Source: Endomychus coccineus
Taxonomy: Eukaryota; Arthropoda; Insecta; Coleoptera; Endomychidae
Length of the DNA stretch: 64,000 nucleotides
Direction of reading: 5' to 3'
NCBI GenBank assembly: GCA_958510875.1
Contig: OY294068.1
Coordinates: 200,185,997 to 200,249,996 of the forward strand
Shown here: piece by piece, positions 10,101 to 24,135 of the stretch
Numbering within the stretch: position 1 is the first letter of the stretch
Layout of the letters: the number at the start of each line of letters is the position of its first letter
Made by a program: the position numbers and the translations under genes
The notes under the pieces: model-generated
Told to the model about the DNA's origin: nothing
What the model saw: the letters and a program-made list of their open reading frames with translations, nothing else
Databases searched by the model: none

Positions 10101-12881
10101 TTGTAATTTGCTCTTTTTATGCCGTTTTTAAACAAAAATGTTCAATTTAGTCCATTTAGGGATTTTTATGGTGGTTGGTAACACCTTAATTTTGAAAGTG
10201 AAAATTTGATTTAGTGGTTCTGTGATCGCTTTTTGAGTTGTTGATGCTCGACACTGTCATTTAAACTGACATAATGATGACAAGATAATTCCGCATCAAG
10301 CTCGCCAACCTAAACATTTTCGTAAAAAGTTCCGTGCTTTTTTGGATATTAAGACACGGCGAGTGATGACGTTGCGTTCGTTAATGGGTCAATTAGAAAA
10401 TCAAAATGGAGGCAAATTACAAAATTAGTATATTAAAGAACGAGTTTCCTAAGACTCGTCTTAAAGCACGATTTCAAGTTTAAAAAACGAGTGGCGAAGC
10501 TACGAGTTCTTTTAAAGAATGAGTGCTTCATGGTCTTAGGAAAGGAGTTGCTTATACTATTTTTTGTAATTTGCTCTTTTTATGCCGTTTTTAAACAAAA
10601 ATGTTCAATTTAGTCCATTTAGGGATTTTTATGGTGGTTGGTAACACCTTAATTTTGAAAGTGAAAATTTGATTTAGTGGTTCTGTGATCGCTTTTTGAG
10701 TTGTTGATGCTCGACACTGTCATTTAAACTGACATAATGATGACAAGATAATTCCGCATCAAGCTCGCCAACCTAAACATTTTCGTAAAAAGTTCCGTGC
10801 TTTTTTGGATATTAAGACACGGCGAGTGATGACGTTGCGTTCGTTAATGGGTCAATTAGAAAATCAAAATGGAGGCAAATTACAAAATTAGTATATTAAA
10901 GAACGAGTTTCCTAAGACTCGTCTTAAAGCACGATTTCAAGTTTAAAAAACGAGTGGCGAAGCTACGAGTTCTTTTAAAGAATGAGTGCTTCATGGTCTT
11001 AGGAAAGGAGTTGCTTATACTATTTTTTGTAATTTGCTCTTTTTATGCCGTTTTTAAACAAAAATGTTCAATTTAGTCCATTTAGGGATTTTTATGGTGG
11101 TTGGTAACATCTTAATTTTGAAAGTGAAAATTTTATTTAGTGGTTCTGTGATCGCTTTCTTGAGTTGTTGACGCTCGACACTGTCATTTAAACTGACATA
11201 ATGATGACAAGATAATTCCGCATCAAGCTCGCCAACCTAAACATTTTCGTAAAAAGTTCCGTGCTTTTTTGGATATTAAGACACGGCGAGTGATGACGTT
11301 GCGTTCGTTAATGGGTCAATTAGAAAATCAAAATGGAGGCAAATTACAAAATTAGTATATTAAAGAACGAGTTTCCTAAGACTCGTCTTAAAGCACGATT
11401 TCAAGTTTAAAAAACGAGTGGCGAAGCTACGAGTTCTTTTAAAGAATGAGTGCTTCATGGTCTTAGGAAAGGAGTTGCTTATACTATTTTTTGTAATTTG
11501 CTCTTTTTATGCCGTTTTTAAACAAAAATGTTCAATTTAGTCCATTTAGGGATTTTTATGGTGGTTGGTAACATCTTAATTTTGAAAGTGAAAATTTTAT
11601 TTAGTGGTTCTGTGATCGCTTTCTTGAGTTGTTGACGCTCGACACTGTCATTTAAACTGACATAATGATGACAAGATAATTCCGCATCAAGCTCGCCAAC
11701 CTAAACATTTTCGTAAAAAGTTCCGTGCTTTTTTGGATATTAAGACACGGCGAGTGATGACGTTGCGTTCGTTAATGGGTCAATTAGAAAATCAAAATGG
11801 AGGCAAATTACAAAATTAGTATATTAAAGAACGAGTTTCCTAAGACTCGTCTTAAAGCACGATTTCAAGTTTAAAAAACGAGTGGCGAAGCTACGAGTTC
11901 TTTTAAAGAATGAGTGCTTCATGGTCTTAGGAAAGGAGTTGCTTATACTATTTTTTGTAATTTGCTCTTTTTATGCCGTTTTTAAACAAAAATGTTCAAT
12001 TTAGTCCATTTAGGGATTTTTATGGTGGTTGGTAACATCTTAATTTTGAAAGTGAAAATTTTATTTAGTGGTTCTGTGATCGCTTTCTTGAGTTGTTGAC
12101 GCTCGACACTGTCATTTAAACTGACATAATGATGACAAGATAATTCCGCATCAAGCTCGCCAACCTAAACATTTTCGTAAAAAGTTCCGTGCTTTTTTGG
12201 ATATTAAGACACGGCGAGTGATGACGTTGCGTTCGTTAATGGGTCAATTAGAAAATCAAAATGGAGGCAAATTACAAAATTAGTATATTAAAGAACGAGT
12301 TTCCTAAGACTCGTCTTAAAGCACGATTTCAAGTTTAAAAAACGAGTGGCGAAGCTACGAGTTCTTTTAAAGAATGAGTGCTTCATGGTCTTAGGAAAGG
12401 AGTTGCTTATACTATTTTTTGTAATTTGCTCTTTTTATGCCGTTTTTAAACAAAAATGTTCAATTTAGTCCATTTAGGGATTTTTATGGTGGTTGGTAAC
12501 ACCTTAATTTTGAAAGTGAAAATTTGATTTAGTGGTTCTGTGATCGCTTTTCGTTTTATCAAAATTCTGTCACAAACCATGAATATGGAAGAATAACACT
12601 AGAAAACGACTATTAGTACAAATATCTAAGCCATATTGTGTATTAGCTGAAATCATTTTTCCACTGGACACGTCGGCGACTTTCTCTTCTTGAGTTGTTG
12701 ACGCTCGACAATGTCATTTAAACTGACATAATGATGACAAGATAATTCCGCATCAAGCTCGCCAACCTAAACATTTTCGTAAAAAGTTCCGTGCTTTTTT
12801 GGATATTAAGACACGGCGAGTGATGACGTTGCGTTCGTTAATGGGTCAATTAGAAAATCAAAATGGAGGCAAATTACAAAA
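7044..12881 (+). repeat. Tandem array: 12 head-to-tail units, ordered long-A3-B4-A3-long
   Basis: Units start at 7044, 7645, 8109, 8573, 9037, 9500, 9963, 10426, 10889, 11353, 11817 and 12281. The first and last are about 601 bp (long form). The ten between lack about 137 bp after GATCGCTTT. Type A units (7645, 8109, 8573, 10889, 11353, 11817) are 464 bp and read GCTTTCTTGAGTTGTTGACG. Type B units (9037-10426) are 463 bp and read GCTTTTTGAGTTGTTGATG. All short units share GAAGCTACGAG where long units have GAAGCCACGAG. Copies of a type are almost identical. The array begins and ends at unit boundaries. No coding frame. Confidence 0.95.
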
Positions 12882-13449
12882 AGATTCTTTATCACATTTA
12901 ATTTTGTTTTCAACCTCTGCTACATTTATGCAAGCTTATTTAATGTTTTTATGAAGAGAATTTAATTATTTAGCCTGTTTTATTTTGCAGCTTGCCAAAC
13001 ATATTATCCTTTGACTTAATGAAATTTGAATCAAAATAAAATTATTTTTCTGCAGCACCAAAAACCACAACCAATATTGAAACATTCTATAGTAAAGAAA
13101 AACAAATTTCTTATTTTGAGATTGTTTGGGCAAAAATAGTAGTTTTGAAGAGAAAAGTATTAAAATTGGTTTAAATGAATCTTCATTCATATTGAATGAA
13201 ATTAATTTTTGAATAATTCTTTCACCATCATTCTATAACTATTCCAAACTTGCATTCGTTCTAAATTCATTTTCTACCAACGAAATAATTTAGACGTGAT
13301 TTTCCTCAAGTTGAAGAATAAATCTCACAAATACAAAAAAAAAGTATAAGATTCATAGATTTCAACTGAACTCTGGAAATTCTGTTAAACAAATTCAACA
13401 AATTGAAACAAAATCAACTTTAAAATGTATTTAATTTAAATAGTACAAA
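12882..13449. other. Spacer between the repeat array and RpL27A
   Basis: AT-rich DNA. The right end, to about 13400, contains the short 3' untranslated region of RpL27A. A 74-codon frame at 12966-13190 has no recognisable motif and is probably chance. Confidence 0.5.
13430..13435 (-). promoter_or_regulatory. Candidate polyadenylation signal of RpL27A
   Basis: ATTAAA on the minus strand, 14 bases past the RpL27A stop codon. No AATAAA is seen nearby. This would give a very short 3' untranslated region, which is common for ribosomal protein genes. Confidence 0.4.
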
Positions 13450-14799
<1,350 letters not shown>

Positions 14800-14851
14800 A
14801 CTGAATCCCGAACAATGAAGGACAGCGATACCGACACTGAAAAATGAGATC

Positions 14852-16081
14852 GACGGTACGTATGCATTGCGCAGAACTCAAAGATATAGAAATGAAATAC
14901 ATAGAATAAAGTGATATAGAACGAGGATGATGGTACATTATAGAATAAATCACAGAAGACATAAACCTAAGAATGTGAACTAATAACTTGGACTTTTCAC
15001 AGATAGATGTCAGTAGCTGTATGAATATCGCAAGAAGTCTAGTGTAACACCCAGACTTCTTTGAATATCGGTTGTATTTCTTAAGCGTTTTACGATTAGA
15101 TATTATTGTTATTTCTTAGAATTAATTTGTGGGCAATGATAGATTTAGATTAACCAAAAACAGACATACGAGTTCAATACAACAAACAGCCTCTTTCAAT
15201 GAAATATGTCCAGAATGTAGCGTTAAATTTGCCGGACTTATTAGAAATGACGCTCAATTCTTTCGTTTTTATAACGACCTGGGCTGAAAGTCAGAATCTT
15301 TTTCCAATTTATCTTAACTGCAATTGAATTAACATTTTATTGGATGTATAAACTCACTTCATGAAGTAGGTACCTAAATAATGAGAATGGTGCTTTTTAT
15401 ACTCTGTAGATGAAGTATGTATCAGGATGTTCATTGATTTTTAAAGGAAATATATTGTAAAGAACACTAGATAGTTTAATTAATTGTAGGCTGATCTAAA
15501 AACAAATTGAAAACCTTTGAATCTTTAACTAATAGGAAATAAAGAATCTAGATGTGATATGGAAAGTTGAAGAAGATTAATTATTCTTTCAATTATGAAT
15601 AAGGAAACCCATATCCATTTGGAACACTATTAAATTCACTGTAAGAATACGTAAAAAATTGAATTTGGAATATTACTAAATTTTGAGTTTTATCTCCTAG
15701 CCCCACTAAAATAACAAATAAACTATGATTAAATTTTTGTCTATAAAAATATATCTCTAATTTACAAAGATTGATTCATAAAAAATAATAGAAATTCCAA
15801 TATTTCACTAGAACTATTATTATTAGGAATATCAACCCTACATTGATGAAAAGTAAATGTATTGAAAAACTTGAAAAATATGAAAAATCATTGTGTAGGA
15901 CTTTACATATTTTTAAATATTAGCATAAAAAGTAAGAAAATTAACATAAAATAATATTATTATTTTGATTGCAGCTTACTTTGCAACGTTATTAAGAAGA
16001 TTCTTGGCAATAACGTTCAAGAATTGATAATTATTGTTCTCAACAGAAACAAATGTATTGGCTCAACTCGCGCTATACTGA
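14852..16081. other. Region upstream of RpL27A, no gene seen
   Basis: The first 100-200 bases next to the RpL27A leader should hold its promoter; I see no TATA box at a convincing place, as usual for ribosomal protein genes. The rest is AT-rich with no supported coding frame. Confidence 0.45.
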
Positions 16082-16137
16082 ATGTGTGTGTGCGTATATG
16101 TGTGCGTGTGTGTGCGTGTGTGTGAATGTGTGTGAAT
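16082..16137 (+). repeat. TG-rich microsatellite
   Basis: An interrupted (TG)n tract with GTGCG and GAATG variants. It creates a spurious cysteine/valine-rich frame on the plus strand and a His/Thr-rich frame on the minus strand. Confidence 0.9.
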
Positions 16138-18733
16138 GGCGAGAAGCAGCATATATGTGCGGGGCCAAGGTATTGAGTGGTGTGGGAAAGCCATGCTACA
16201 GTGGGACAGTGCTCTGCCAGACCGACCGGGTGCAATTAACATTCCTCAAGACTTGCCACCAGCCATGTCTTAGAACAAAGATATCTCTAGGGTCATGCAC
16301 GAATTGGACAGCACTCTTTAATTTTACTCGTAAACGGGCTATTTTCCCTAAAACTTTATGCGTCAATTCTGTAGAGAAATGTACTAACATTAGTCTAAGT
16401 TATAGAGTTGCTGTTTAATCGGCTCCTAGTTTGAAATAATATTTTCGTCGAAACTCGTTTAAATTACATAAGTTCTTGCCGCCTTAGTAATGTGTGGATC
16501 ATTCTATCATCTAGAATGAATCGACAAGTATGATTGATGCCTTTCTTACAAAGAGCTAACACTTCATTAGTGCAAAATACATTATAACATTATTCACCAA
16601 AATTTAACGCAATAGATTCTCTGGAGATCGGTCATTTTTTAATCCACTGTTATCTAATATTTCTCTTTCACTATGTTTAGTTTATACAACTTTCCTCACA
16701 ATACAGTGCTTAGCTTATCTGTTCACTTTTAATGTCCAGAGAACTTTGAAGTGGAATAATATAATAATCAAATGAAATAACCATTAACTTGATGGTCAAG
16801 TGAATAATAGAAAAAATGAGATCATTAAGTTAATCATTCCAAGCGAATATCTGGAACCATAAGATGCAGTTAAATGTATATTAACGTTGATTGTTTGTTT
16901 AGAAATCGTATATTTTAATCAGTAAATAACATAACAGCTCTAATTTCAGTCTCTGAGAAAATGTAGCTTTCAAACAGACTGAAAACCTTCACAATACTTT
17001 CTCATATTTAAAAAAAGGGAGAACGTTTCATGTTGATTATGAAGAACATTTCTCAATCTCAGGACTACTCCTTCATTATAATCAATGAGCATAAAATGAG
17101 AGAAACTATTCTTCAAATGATATAGTCAATGTTCAGTTGAAACTAATAAAAATCGTTTCTTTCGTTCATCATTACAGTTGAAAATAATACTCAGGATAAT
17201 TGTATCACCCTAAATTATATACATACCACTTTCCGCATTTATTTTTCGTCATTATTACAGTCACTAGTTCATTCAAAAGTATCTTTGCTGTACAATATGG
17301 TGCTCAAATGTATAACAATTTTTTATTATTATTTAAATTGATAAAATCAGCCATTACGTGATGGAAACCCATTCTAAACTCAAATAATATTAATCTTAAT
17401 AGATATTTTATTTAAGTTTACAACTTACTACTTGCCTCTTAACCAAAAATAAAGTATTTTTTGTTGTACAGTTGTGGATGAGAGTATTGTAATTATTTTA
17501 CAGGTAGATATTGACTATATTAGAATTGTTTTTGAATGAAATACTTGATTAAAGTATTACAGATGATGGAAGGTTCATTTGAGGATACCCAATTGTTTAG
17601 CCCGTCCAATTGACGCTCGCCCAACTCTAAATGGTTGCTATACCGCTTACCGTAGCGATACACACAGTGTCCCACCTGTTCCCACCGACATTCTGCCAAA
17701 CAATTCACATAATCGTAGCCGATAGTAGAGAGACCCCCTCGTAACCAACGAATACCATCGCGTACGAGATTCAATTATTTTGGAAATGAAGACCGTAAAA
17801 AGTGGCTTTTCATTATGTTCCTACGCTAATAATTTTATCTTTGACTACCTACACGAACTGTTGTTTGGAGATTTTTTCGACGTTTTCTCAAATTAACTGA
17901 GGCAATTACACGTGACAATTATTGTAGACGGGTTTGCGCGAACGTTTTTCGTACGAAATGTCGGTCTTAAAGTTCGGGGGAATGTGCACTTTTGATGTCA
18001 ATCGGAACGATTATTTTTCTAATTGCAAGTTTTAAATGCTTACGACATGACACGATCTATGTATGAACAAAATACGCAGTGGCGGGCCTAGGGTTAGCTT
18101 ACGAGGGATTTCATTCAAACACTAGCTATTGGAGGAATGCTTTTTCTATCGACAGTAATCAAAATATTTCGAAGAATTCCATTTAGGGAGATTTGTTACA
18201 AATAACAAATATTGGGCATTTTGATATTCAAAAAACTTTATTTAAAAATAAGAAACTTGCACAAACATTTTAGGAATGATTTAAGTGGTACCTACTATGT
18301 ACCGAATTTTTACTTGCTCTGTATTCAAACTTCGGTTGCTAGTTGTTACCTTATTACAAAGAAGTTCTTTTCCAAGCATCCCTAAGAAAATGGTCTTTAT
18401 ATAGGTTTAAAGAAAATCGAACTGATTCAATTATTGATTGCAGCAATATAAATTGTTCAGGGGCATTAAGACCGTTTTACAGTTCGCAATTCTTATTGCA
18501 ATACTCAATACTCTTGATCAAAACCATGCGCAGTAGAGAAATTGTGTTTCGTTTATTTTTTTGTTTTAGGTTGGGACTATAGCTGTAAATTGTAAATTTT
18601 GTTGTACTGTAGCTTAAAACCAGAAAAAGCATTACTCATTGTTTCAAATTTCCTAGCAATATCTAACCATTCTCCAGCCAGATAGCTTAATGTTATTATT
18701 AGTGTGAGCAATTTTGGACAACATTTTTTATGT
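16138..18733. other. No gene recognised; two GC-richer islands
   Basis: Mostly AT-rich. Two stretches, about 16138-16340 and 17580-17780, are less AT-rich and free of repeats. A 121-codon plus frame (16053-16418) and an 84-codon minus frame (17520-17774) overlap them, but neither resembles a protein family I know. They could be conserved non-coding DNA. Confidence 0.35.
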
Positions 18734-18741
18734 GTTTGTAT

Positions 18742-20555
18742 CAGTGGCGGCTCGTGAATTTTTGAGAGAGGAGGCTGGACATAAAACGTTTTTGTAAAAA
18801 TATACTCTATTCACAGCCTTTTAACCTTTGCACAGCGACCGTACCAGCTACTTCAGTGACAAAATTAATTGTTACCCAGCAAGAACCAACGTGGAGGTAT
18901 AGTTTCTCTTGGCAAAACATTTTTTTGTTCGTTTTTTGTCTTTTATTTTTTTTGGATTTTTAATATTTTTTCTTTATTTTGGAATTTTTCATATTTTGTT
19001 TTTTTTTATTAATTTTATTAACTTTTTTTATATATTAACGGAATTCTACGGTCTTTAGTTTGCGAAAAATGATCAATAGTATTATCAAAAAATGTATCAT
19101 TTTGTTTTAAGTGTTTTACTAAATCTAGATATTAAACTAACATTGTATAAACGATTTTGGCCCATTGTATTTGGCATGTAGTTTTAATTCGTTTGAGAGT
19201 AGAAAATGATCTCTCCACCGAAGCCGACGTGACAGGAATGGTGAATGTCAAACAAAGTAGCTTATAAAACTGAGGTAAAACTTGTTGCAAATCATTGTCT
19301 ATCATATATTTTATCATATCGGCGTGACTGTCGTACTGGCCTAAAATATCTTTATTTATATTTCAGAGCTAAGTTATCTTAAAATGTATTGGGGAACTCT
19401 TTCGAAAAAGATTCGAAAAATCTTTTATTCGTCAAGTCAAAAACTTCAATTCATGTAAATCGGAAAATCGAATCTCAATTTGACCTTTAATAGTATCTAA
19501 AATTTCATAAAAAAGTTGTTTATAATGTAGTTTCTTGTCTACCAAATTATATGTTTTCCTCCTTTTCGCGGGAGGAGCCTCATCAGTTGAAAAATTTCCA
19601 AATAAAATATTAAAATGAAATTCTGTATTACGGAAACTTGAAATTTTTCCAATGAGATGTTTCAAACGATCTCTTGAATAAATTATATCAGTGAATTTAT
19701 GTTGTAAAATTTGAAAAATAAGATCAGTTTGTTCAAATATTAATTAAAAATCATCAAGAAAAAACAAAAATTCTTCATTTTCTAAATAAGATTTTAAACC
19801 AACAGCAGCATTTAATGAAACCTGATCTGTTGAAAAGTCATCACTGTTTAATACAAAATCAAATGTTTCAATTAATTTGTCTTTATTTTTATGGATGGTA
19901 AATACTGCACGTGATGTAAAATTCCATCGAGTTGGAGCATTACAGGGAAATCAATGATTTTTTCAAAACTTCATCTTGTTAATACTACTATTAGCATTAA
20001 ATGATCGATTTTGATAGTTACCTGACATTACTAATTCTTTCAAATCGGTGAAGGCCGTTTATTAAAAAAAAAACACTTTTATCATATGTTAATTCACTAA
20101 ATGGATTTTCTAAAAGGCAGCAACTAACTCACTAACACTCATTTTAAATTTACAACAGACAACAATCTAACCTTACTTCGTGGCGTGACAACACTTAAAC
20201 AAGCACTGACTGACCTACTCAGCAGTCGGCAGAACGCACGTGTCGTATTTCATAGATTGCGCTGCAGGCTAGCCTCCAGAGGGTGTTGCCATTTTCGCTG
20301 ATTTACCCAGTTGGCGATCGGAGTGGTCGAAAAAACGGCAGCTGCGTTGAACAACACATGCTCAGCGTTTGAGATATATAGAGAGTCTAGCCTCAGGGCA
20401 CTGTTGCCAGATTAAAAATAACTACTGAGAACGGGGAATTAATTGTAAATTTTTAAAAATTATCAGAGAAATAGGAAATAAAATGGAGAATGATCATTAA
20501 GATAAATTGGTGAGGAGGCTGAGCCTCCTTAGCCTCCTTCGAGGAGCCGCCACTG
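18742..20555 (-). mobile_element. hAT element copy 1, with broken transposase and 8-bp target duplication
   Basis: Ends are CAGTGGCGGCTCG and its inverse CGAGGAGCCGCCACTG. The element is flanked by GTTTGTAT at 18734-18741 and 20556-20563, the 8-bp duplication expected for hAT. On the minus strand, fragments include A-S-V-E-R-S-F-S-T-L-K-R-I-K (about 19190-19240), the hATC dimerisation motif, and a region around 19432-19665 shared with copy 2. The N-terminal and catalytic parts are missing and the frames are broken, so this is a deletion derivative, mobile only with outside transposase. Confidence 0.93.
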
Positions 20556-20563
20556 GTTTGTAT

Positions 20564-22540
20564 CCATCATTAGAAAAAAAGAGAACTTTTCTATATCTGA
20601 AGCATGAGCTCTTCAGTTAAACCAATATTTCCTCTTTTTTGGTTCAACCAAGGCCTTACCCACCACCTTCGTTGTCTTCTTTCTCCAGTCTCTCTCGTCA
20701 AGAGAGCAGCGGCAGCAATAATTATAGCAATTATGGCAGCAACGTTTTTATTTTGTTTGCCCCTATTCATTTTTACATAAAAAGAAATAAATTTGGAAAA
20801 TACAATGAACAAATTAATAATTCTTAACTTTTCATTATTTTGGTATATTTTTTAAAGTTGGTAGAGAACTGAAGTATGCAATTGCAACTAAAAATTGCCA
20901 AGTGTAAAAAGTTTTGCCATAAAAAGGTGCAGGTCAGCTCTTGCAAGGTCAGTGTATTGCTGCAATACTATTGCAACAAGAATTGCGAACTGTAAAACGA
21001 TCTTTATAACAAGTGTGGCGAAATATAAACGAACTGTTTTAAAAATAAACTGGGTAGGTACTCATTTATACAAGAGCATATAAACAACAATGTGCAAGAT
21101 TATCATTTATTTATATGAAACCTCTTGTAAAATAACGATATGGATATTTTATTAAACTTTTTACATCTTGTGTCTGTGTTCTCTGAAAATGGCTCATTTC
21201 TCTCGTCAAATACTTTATCTTGTAAGCACTTTTTCTGGTAGTGTCAATCAATTTATGGTGCATTCTGGACATCAAATTTAGTAGGCACAGCAAAAGGTAA
21301 GAGGCGAACCTTTTCATCTAGCCGTCCTTGATCAAATTGTGATGGTTCAGAATAAACTTAAAATAAGATTACAACAAAACATTTGATTGAACATTTCACT
21401 TCCACTTTTGTTTTTCTGTTAATTACATGATTTACAGAGCAAAACCGAACGTTGAGGGTTGGTTTCCAGCAGTCCCTTCTGCAGTTAATTAACTATTTCT
21501 TCCGTCTTCCAGGATCACCAGGGAAGCTAAGTCACAATAAATTTATTACTGTTTAAAAATATTATACGTTTACTAAATTATTTATAGAATATTATTACGT
21601 TTTATCATTGAAATATGGAAATACAAATTACAATCACAATTTTAGGTTATAAAGTCAAGTCAGCTATCTTTATCTAGTGCTGTAGTATGGTACCAGCCCA
21701 TCTAATGTTTTCAACCCAAATCTACTGTTTCCTACATGTCGAATCTACCGCCTTAATCGTTTTACATCTGGCAGCACTGGTGTGAATAGTTGATAGTTGG
21801 TACTGTTTGCAGATCGTTGAGTCTTGAGTTTTTTGTTATGTTTTAATTCGAGTGCATTCATATTCCTAGCATTATTTCCTAAATTATTGTTATTATTTTG
21901 CATCAGTTAAACTTTCGTGCATCAATGTTCATTATATCACTCCAACAACTTTGAATCACAGTTTTTTTAATGGCAGTGGAAGTTAAGTACTGCTTTGTTC
22001 TATCGAGTTATCTAGTAATACAGTTTTTAGATATTCTCGTTTGTTTTCTATTTCAAAGGAATTGAGTTATTTATTTAATAGCTCTTACGAGATGTTTTTC
22101 ATTTTTACGTTATTATTTCATCCTCGGAGAACCAACAATTATTATTATAAATAATATTTACTTGATGTTCAAGTAAAATATTTCAACTGGCAATACTGAT
22201 ATTTGCAGACAATTAGATCACAAAGAGCTCACATATATTATATGCTGATCTATGATAGTACTTGTTACGTCATCGACTAGCCGCGAATCTAGACGATTTT
22301 TGAAAGTTCCTCGAAATTGTCGCATTTTCGAAAGGTGTTTTTCAAAAAAAAATATTGCAGCATGTATTTTTCGAAAAGCCATTGCTATGTTTTAGTTATA
22401 TGCACAATTAAACTGAATTCGGACGATATATTCTTGCCTATTGAATAGGTAAGTTTTTTTCCAGTTGCTTCCCTCGCCATAAATGTCACCACACGCCACT
22501 GATAATAATGTATCCTTCACATATATATGTTGCGCTTGCT
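20564..22540. other. No gene recognised
   Basis: AT-rich DNA. Short frames (20591-20812, 20639-20827, 20895-21083, 21111-21317) lack motifs. Nothing else is supported. Confidence 0.4.
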
Positions 22541-23060
22541 TTCAATCATTCACGTAATGAATATTCTGGAAGATTCCCTTGTCTAAATTATCCGGGCGCT
22601 GCATTGCATAAGCGCAGCAATGCGGTCGTTTCTTTTTTTTTTTTTTCGTCGAGATTACATCGAGCTCAAAGGCTCGAAGTAAACGTTTATCGAACGTGAG
22701 TGTTTACAGAAATCAGATGGATGGACACAATGTAACATGTATAATTTATGTGAATGGGAATACAAATAATTAAAACGGAGACTATAATTGATTGAACGTG
22801 GAGGGAAGAAGGGGGGCTCGCGAGGATGAGCAAACAGCGCGTGTTTTGTTTGGAATGCGGACCCCCAGGCTGTGCACCTGGCTGAACCCCCCCTGCCACT
22901 TTGTGTTGTGGCTTTGCTACTCTTCATCTCTTGCAATATCTTATACTTACTTATTATGTGTATTCATCATGTCTACTTCATTTCAGTTACAATCACACAC
23001 GTTCATTATATTCGTCGTTCACCGGGCGCACCACACCAAATTGACTTAAGACGTCGCTGA
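22541..23060. other. GC-richer, repeat-free island of unknown role
   Basis: Base composition rises sharply, with CpG-containing stretches near 22590-22630 and 22800-22900 and a T-run at about 22632-22647. Overlapping short frames on both strands show no domain. Mixed local composition without terminal repeats or coding bias suggests conserved regulatory DNA or an unrecognised short exon. Confidence 0.3.
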
Positions 23061-23329
23061 ACGTCCAGTCAATGTCAAATTGGTCGAATAATTTTGGCGT
23101 GGGTTCACAGTTTCGACGTCCCGAACGTAGCTGTTGCATAAGAGAGTTATCAAACAACTAAAAATAAATACAATTATTCTATTGATCATCTTCACATTTA
23201 TATCTACCGTTGATTGTAATTTTAAACATTTTCTAACATACAATGAGAAATATTGGTGGAGTAGAATTACCAGTAGAATATTGACTTGAATAATTCTGAA
23301 TTAACAAAATTAGATATTGGTAAATCCCT

Positions 23330-24135
23330 CTATTTGTCTAATAAAAAACAATTCAGCAATACAGATGCATCTAAAGTCAAATCTATTAATCAGAAATTAA
23401 AATAAACAATTCAACCCTCACAAAAGCAGACAAATCGAATGCAACAGTCATCATCCCTAAACAAGATTATGAGGATAAAATAGTATTTGTTCAAGTTGAA
23501 TTGAGCGATCTAACCTTCATTAGCATTAACACTCGACCACGAGACCTTGCAATCAAATTAAATAGCTATCAATAATGGTTTTTCGGTAGATCAAAGAACA
23601 ACATTAATTAACCGCAAACAACAATAATTAACTTATTACAATATTTACTCTTACAAAATACACATAGATCTATCAAAAATTTTTCTGACTATTTTCGTTC
23701 CGTAAGAGAAAATATTGCTAACATTTTATCACGCCATACTCTTCAAATCAGTTTCAAACCACAAACTAAACTCTGCCATCTCATATATAATGCTAAAGAC
23801 AAAGCCAATAAATATAGTTAGCCTGTAGTTTATAAGCTAATTTGCCCGGACCGTGATAACTTTTATATAGGCAAAACTTGACGTAATTTTAAACTTAGAT
23901 ACCAAGAACATTTTCGTTCTACAGGCTTCACAAAACAGACTCAACCTTTGCTAACCATTTTTTACAAAACCACACCTTTTCTAATTTAGATAGTCTAAGC
24001 AGTTTTCATAATCAAACCATAGGTTTCAAATTGAATGCATTAGAATCAATAAAGATTTATAAAGATGTCAAAAACTCCTATAACAATATCCTAAATGATC
24101 AGTTAGACCTAAAGCAAAGTGATCTGTTCCTTTGT
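23330..24135 (+). pseudogene. Penelope-like element, internally deleted (RT start joined to GIY-YIG end)
   Basis: Around 23400-23480 the plus strand encodes L-T-K-A-D-K-S-N-A-T-V-I-I-P-K-Q-D-Y, the start of the PLE reverse transcriptase domain. The finger, palm and thumb regions are absent. From about 23640 the C-terminal part follows, with V-V-Y-K-L-I-C-P-D-R-D-N-F-Y-I-G-K-T near 23825-23880, the GIY-YIG endonuclease core, and R-Y-Q-E-H-F-R after it. A tail with E-S-I-K-I-Y-K-D and L-N-D-Q-L-D-L ends near 24115. Stops and frame changes make it non-functional. Confidence 0.8.

Noticed and set aside
7044..12881. CRISPR-like array
   Set aside because: Units of 463-601 bp are near-identical throughout with no variable spacers; this is tandem repeat DNA in an insect genome.
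16017..16235. His/Thr-rich minus-strand protein
   Set aside because: Produced by the same TG microsatellite read on the other strand.
16053..16418. Secreted cysteine-rich protein on the plus strand
   Set aside because: The cysteine/valine-rich start is the translated TG microsatellite, and the rest has no signal peptide or domain.
22655..22936. Coding gene in the 22.7-23.05 kb island
   Set aside because: Several overlapping short frames on both strands, none with a domain or splice-supported continuation.
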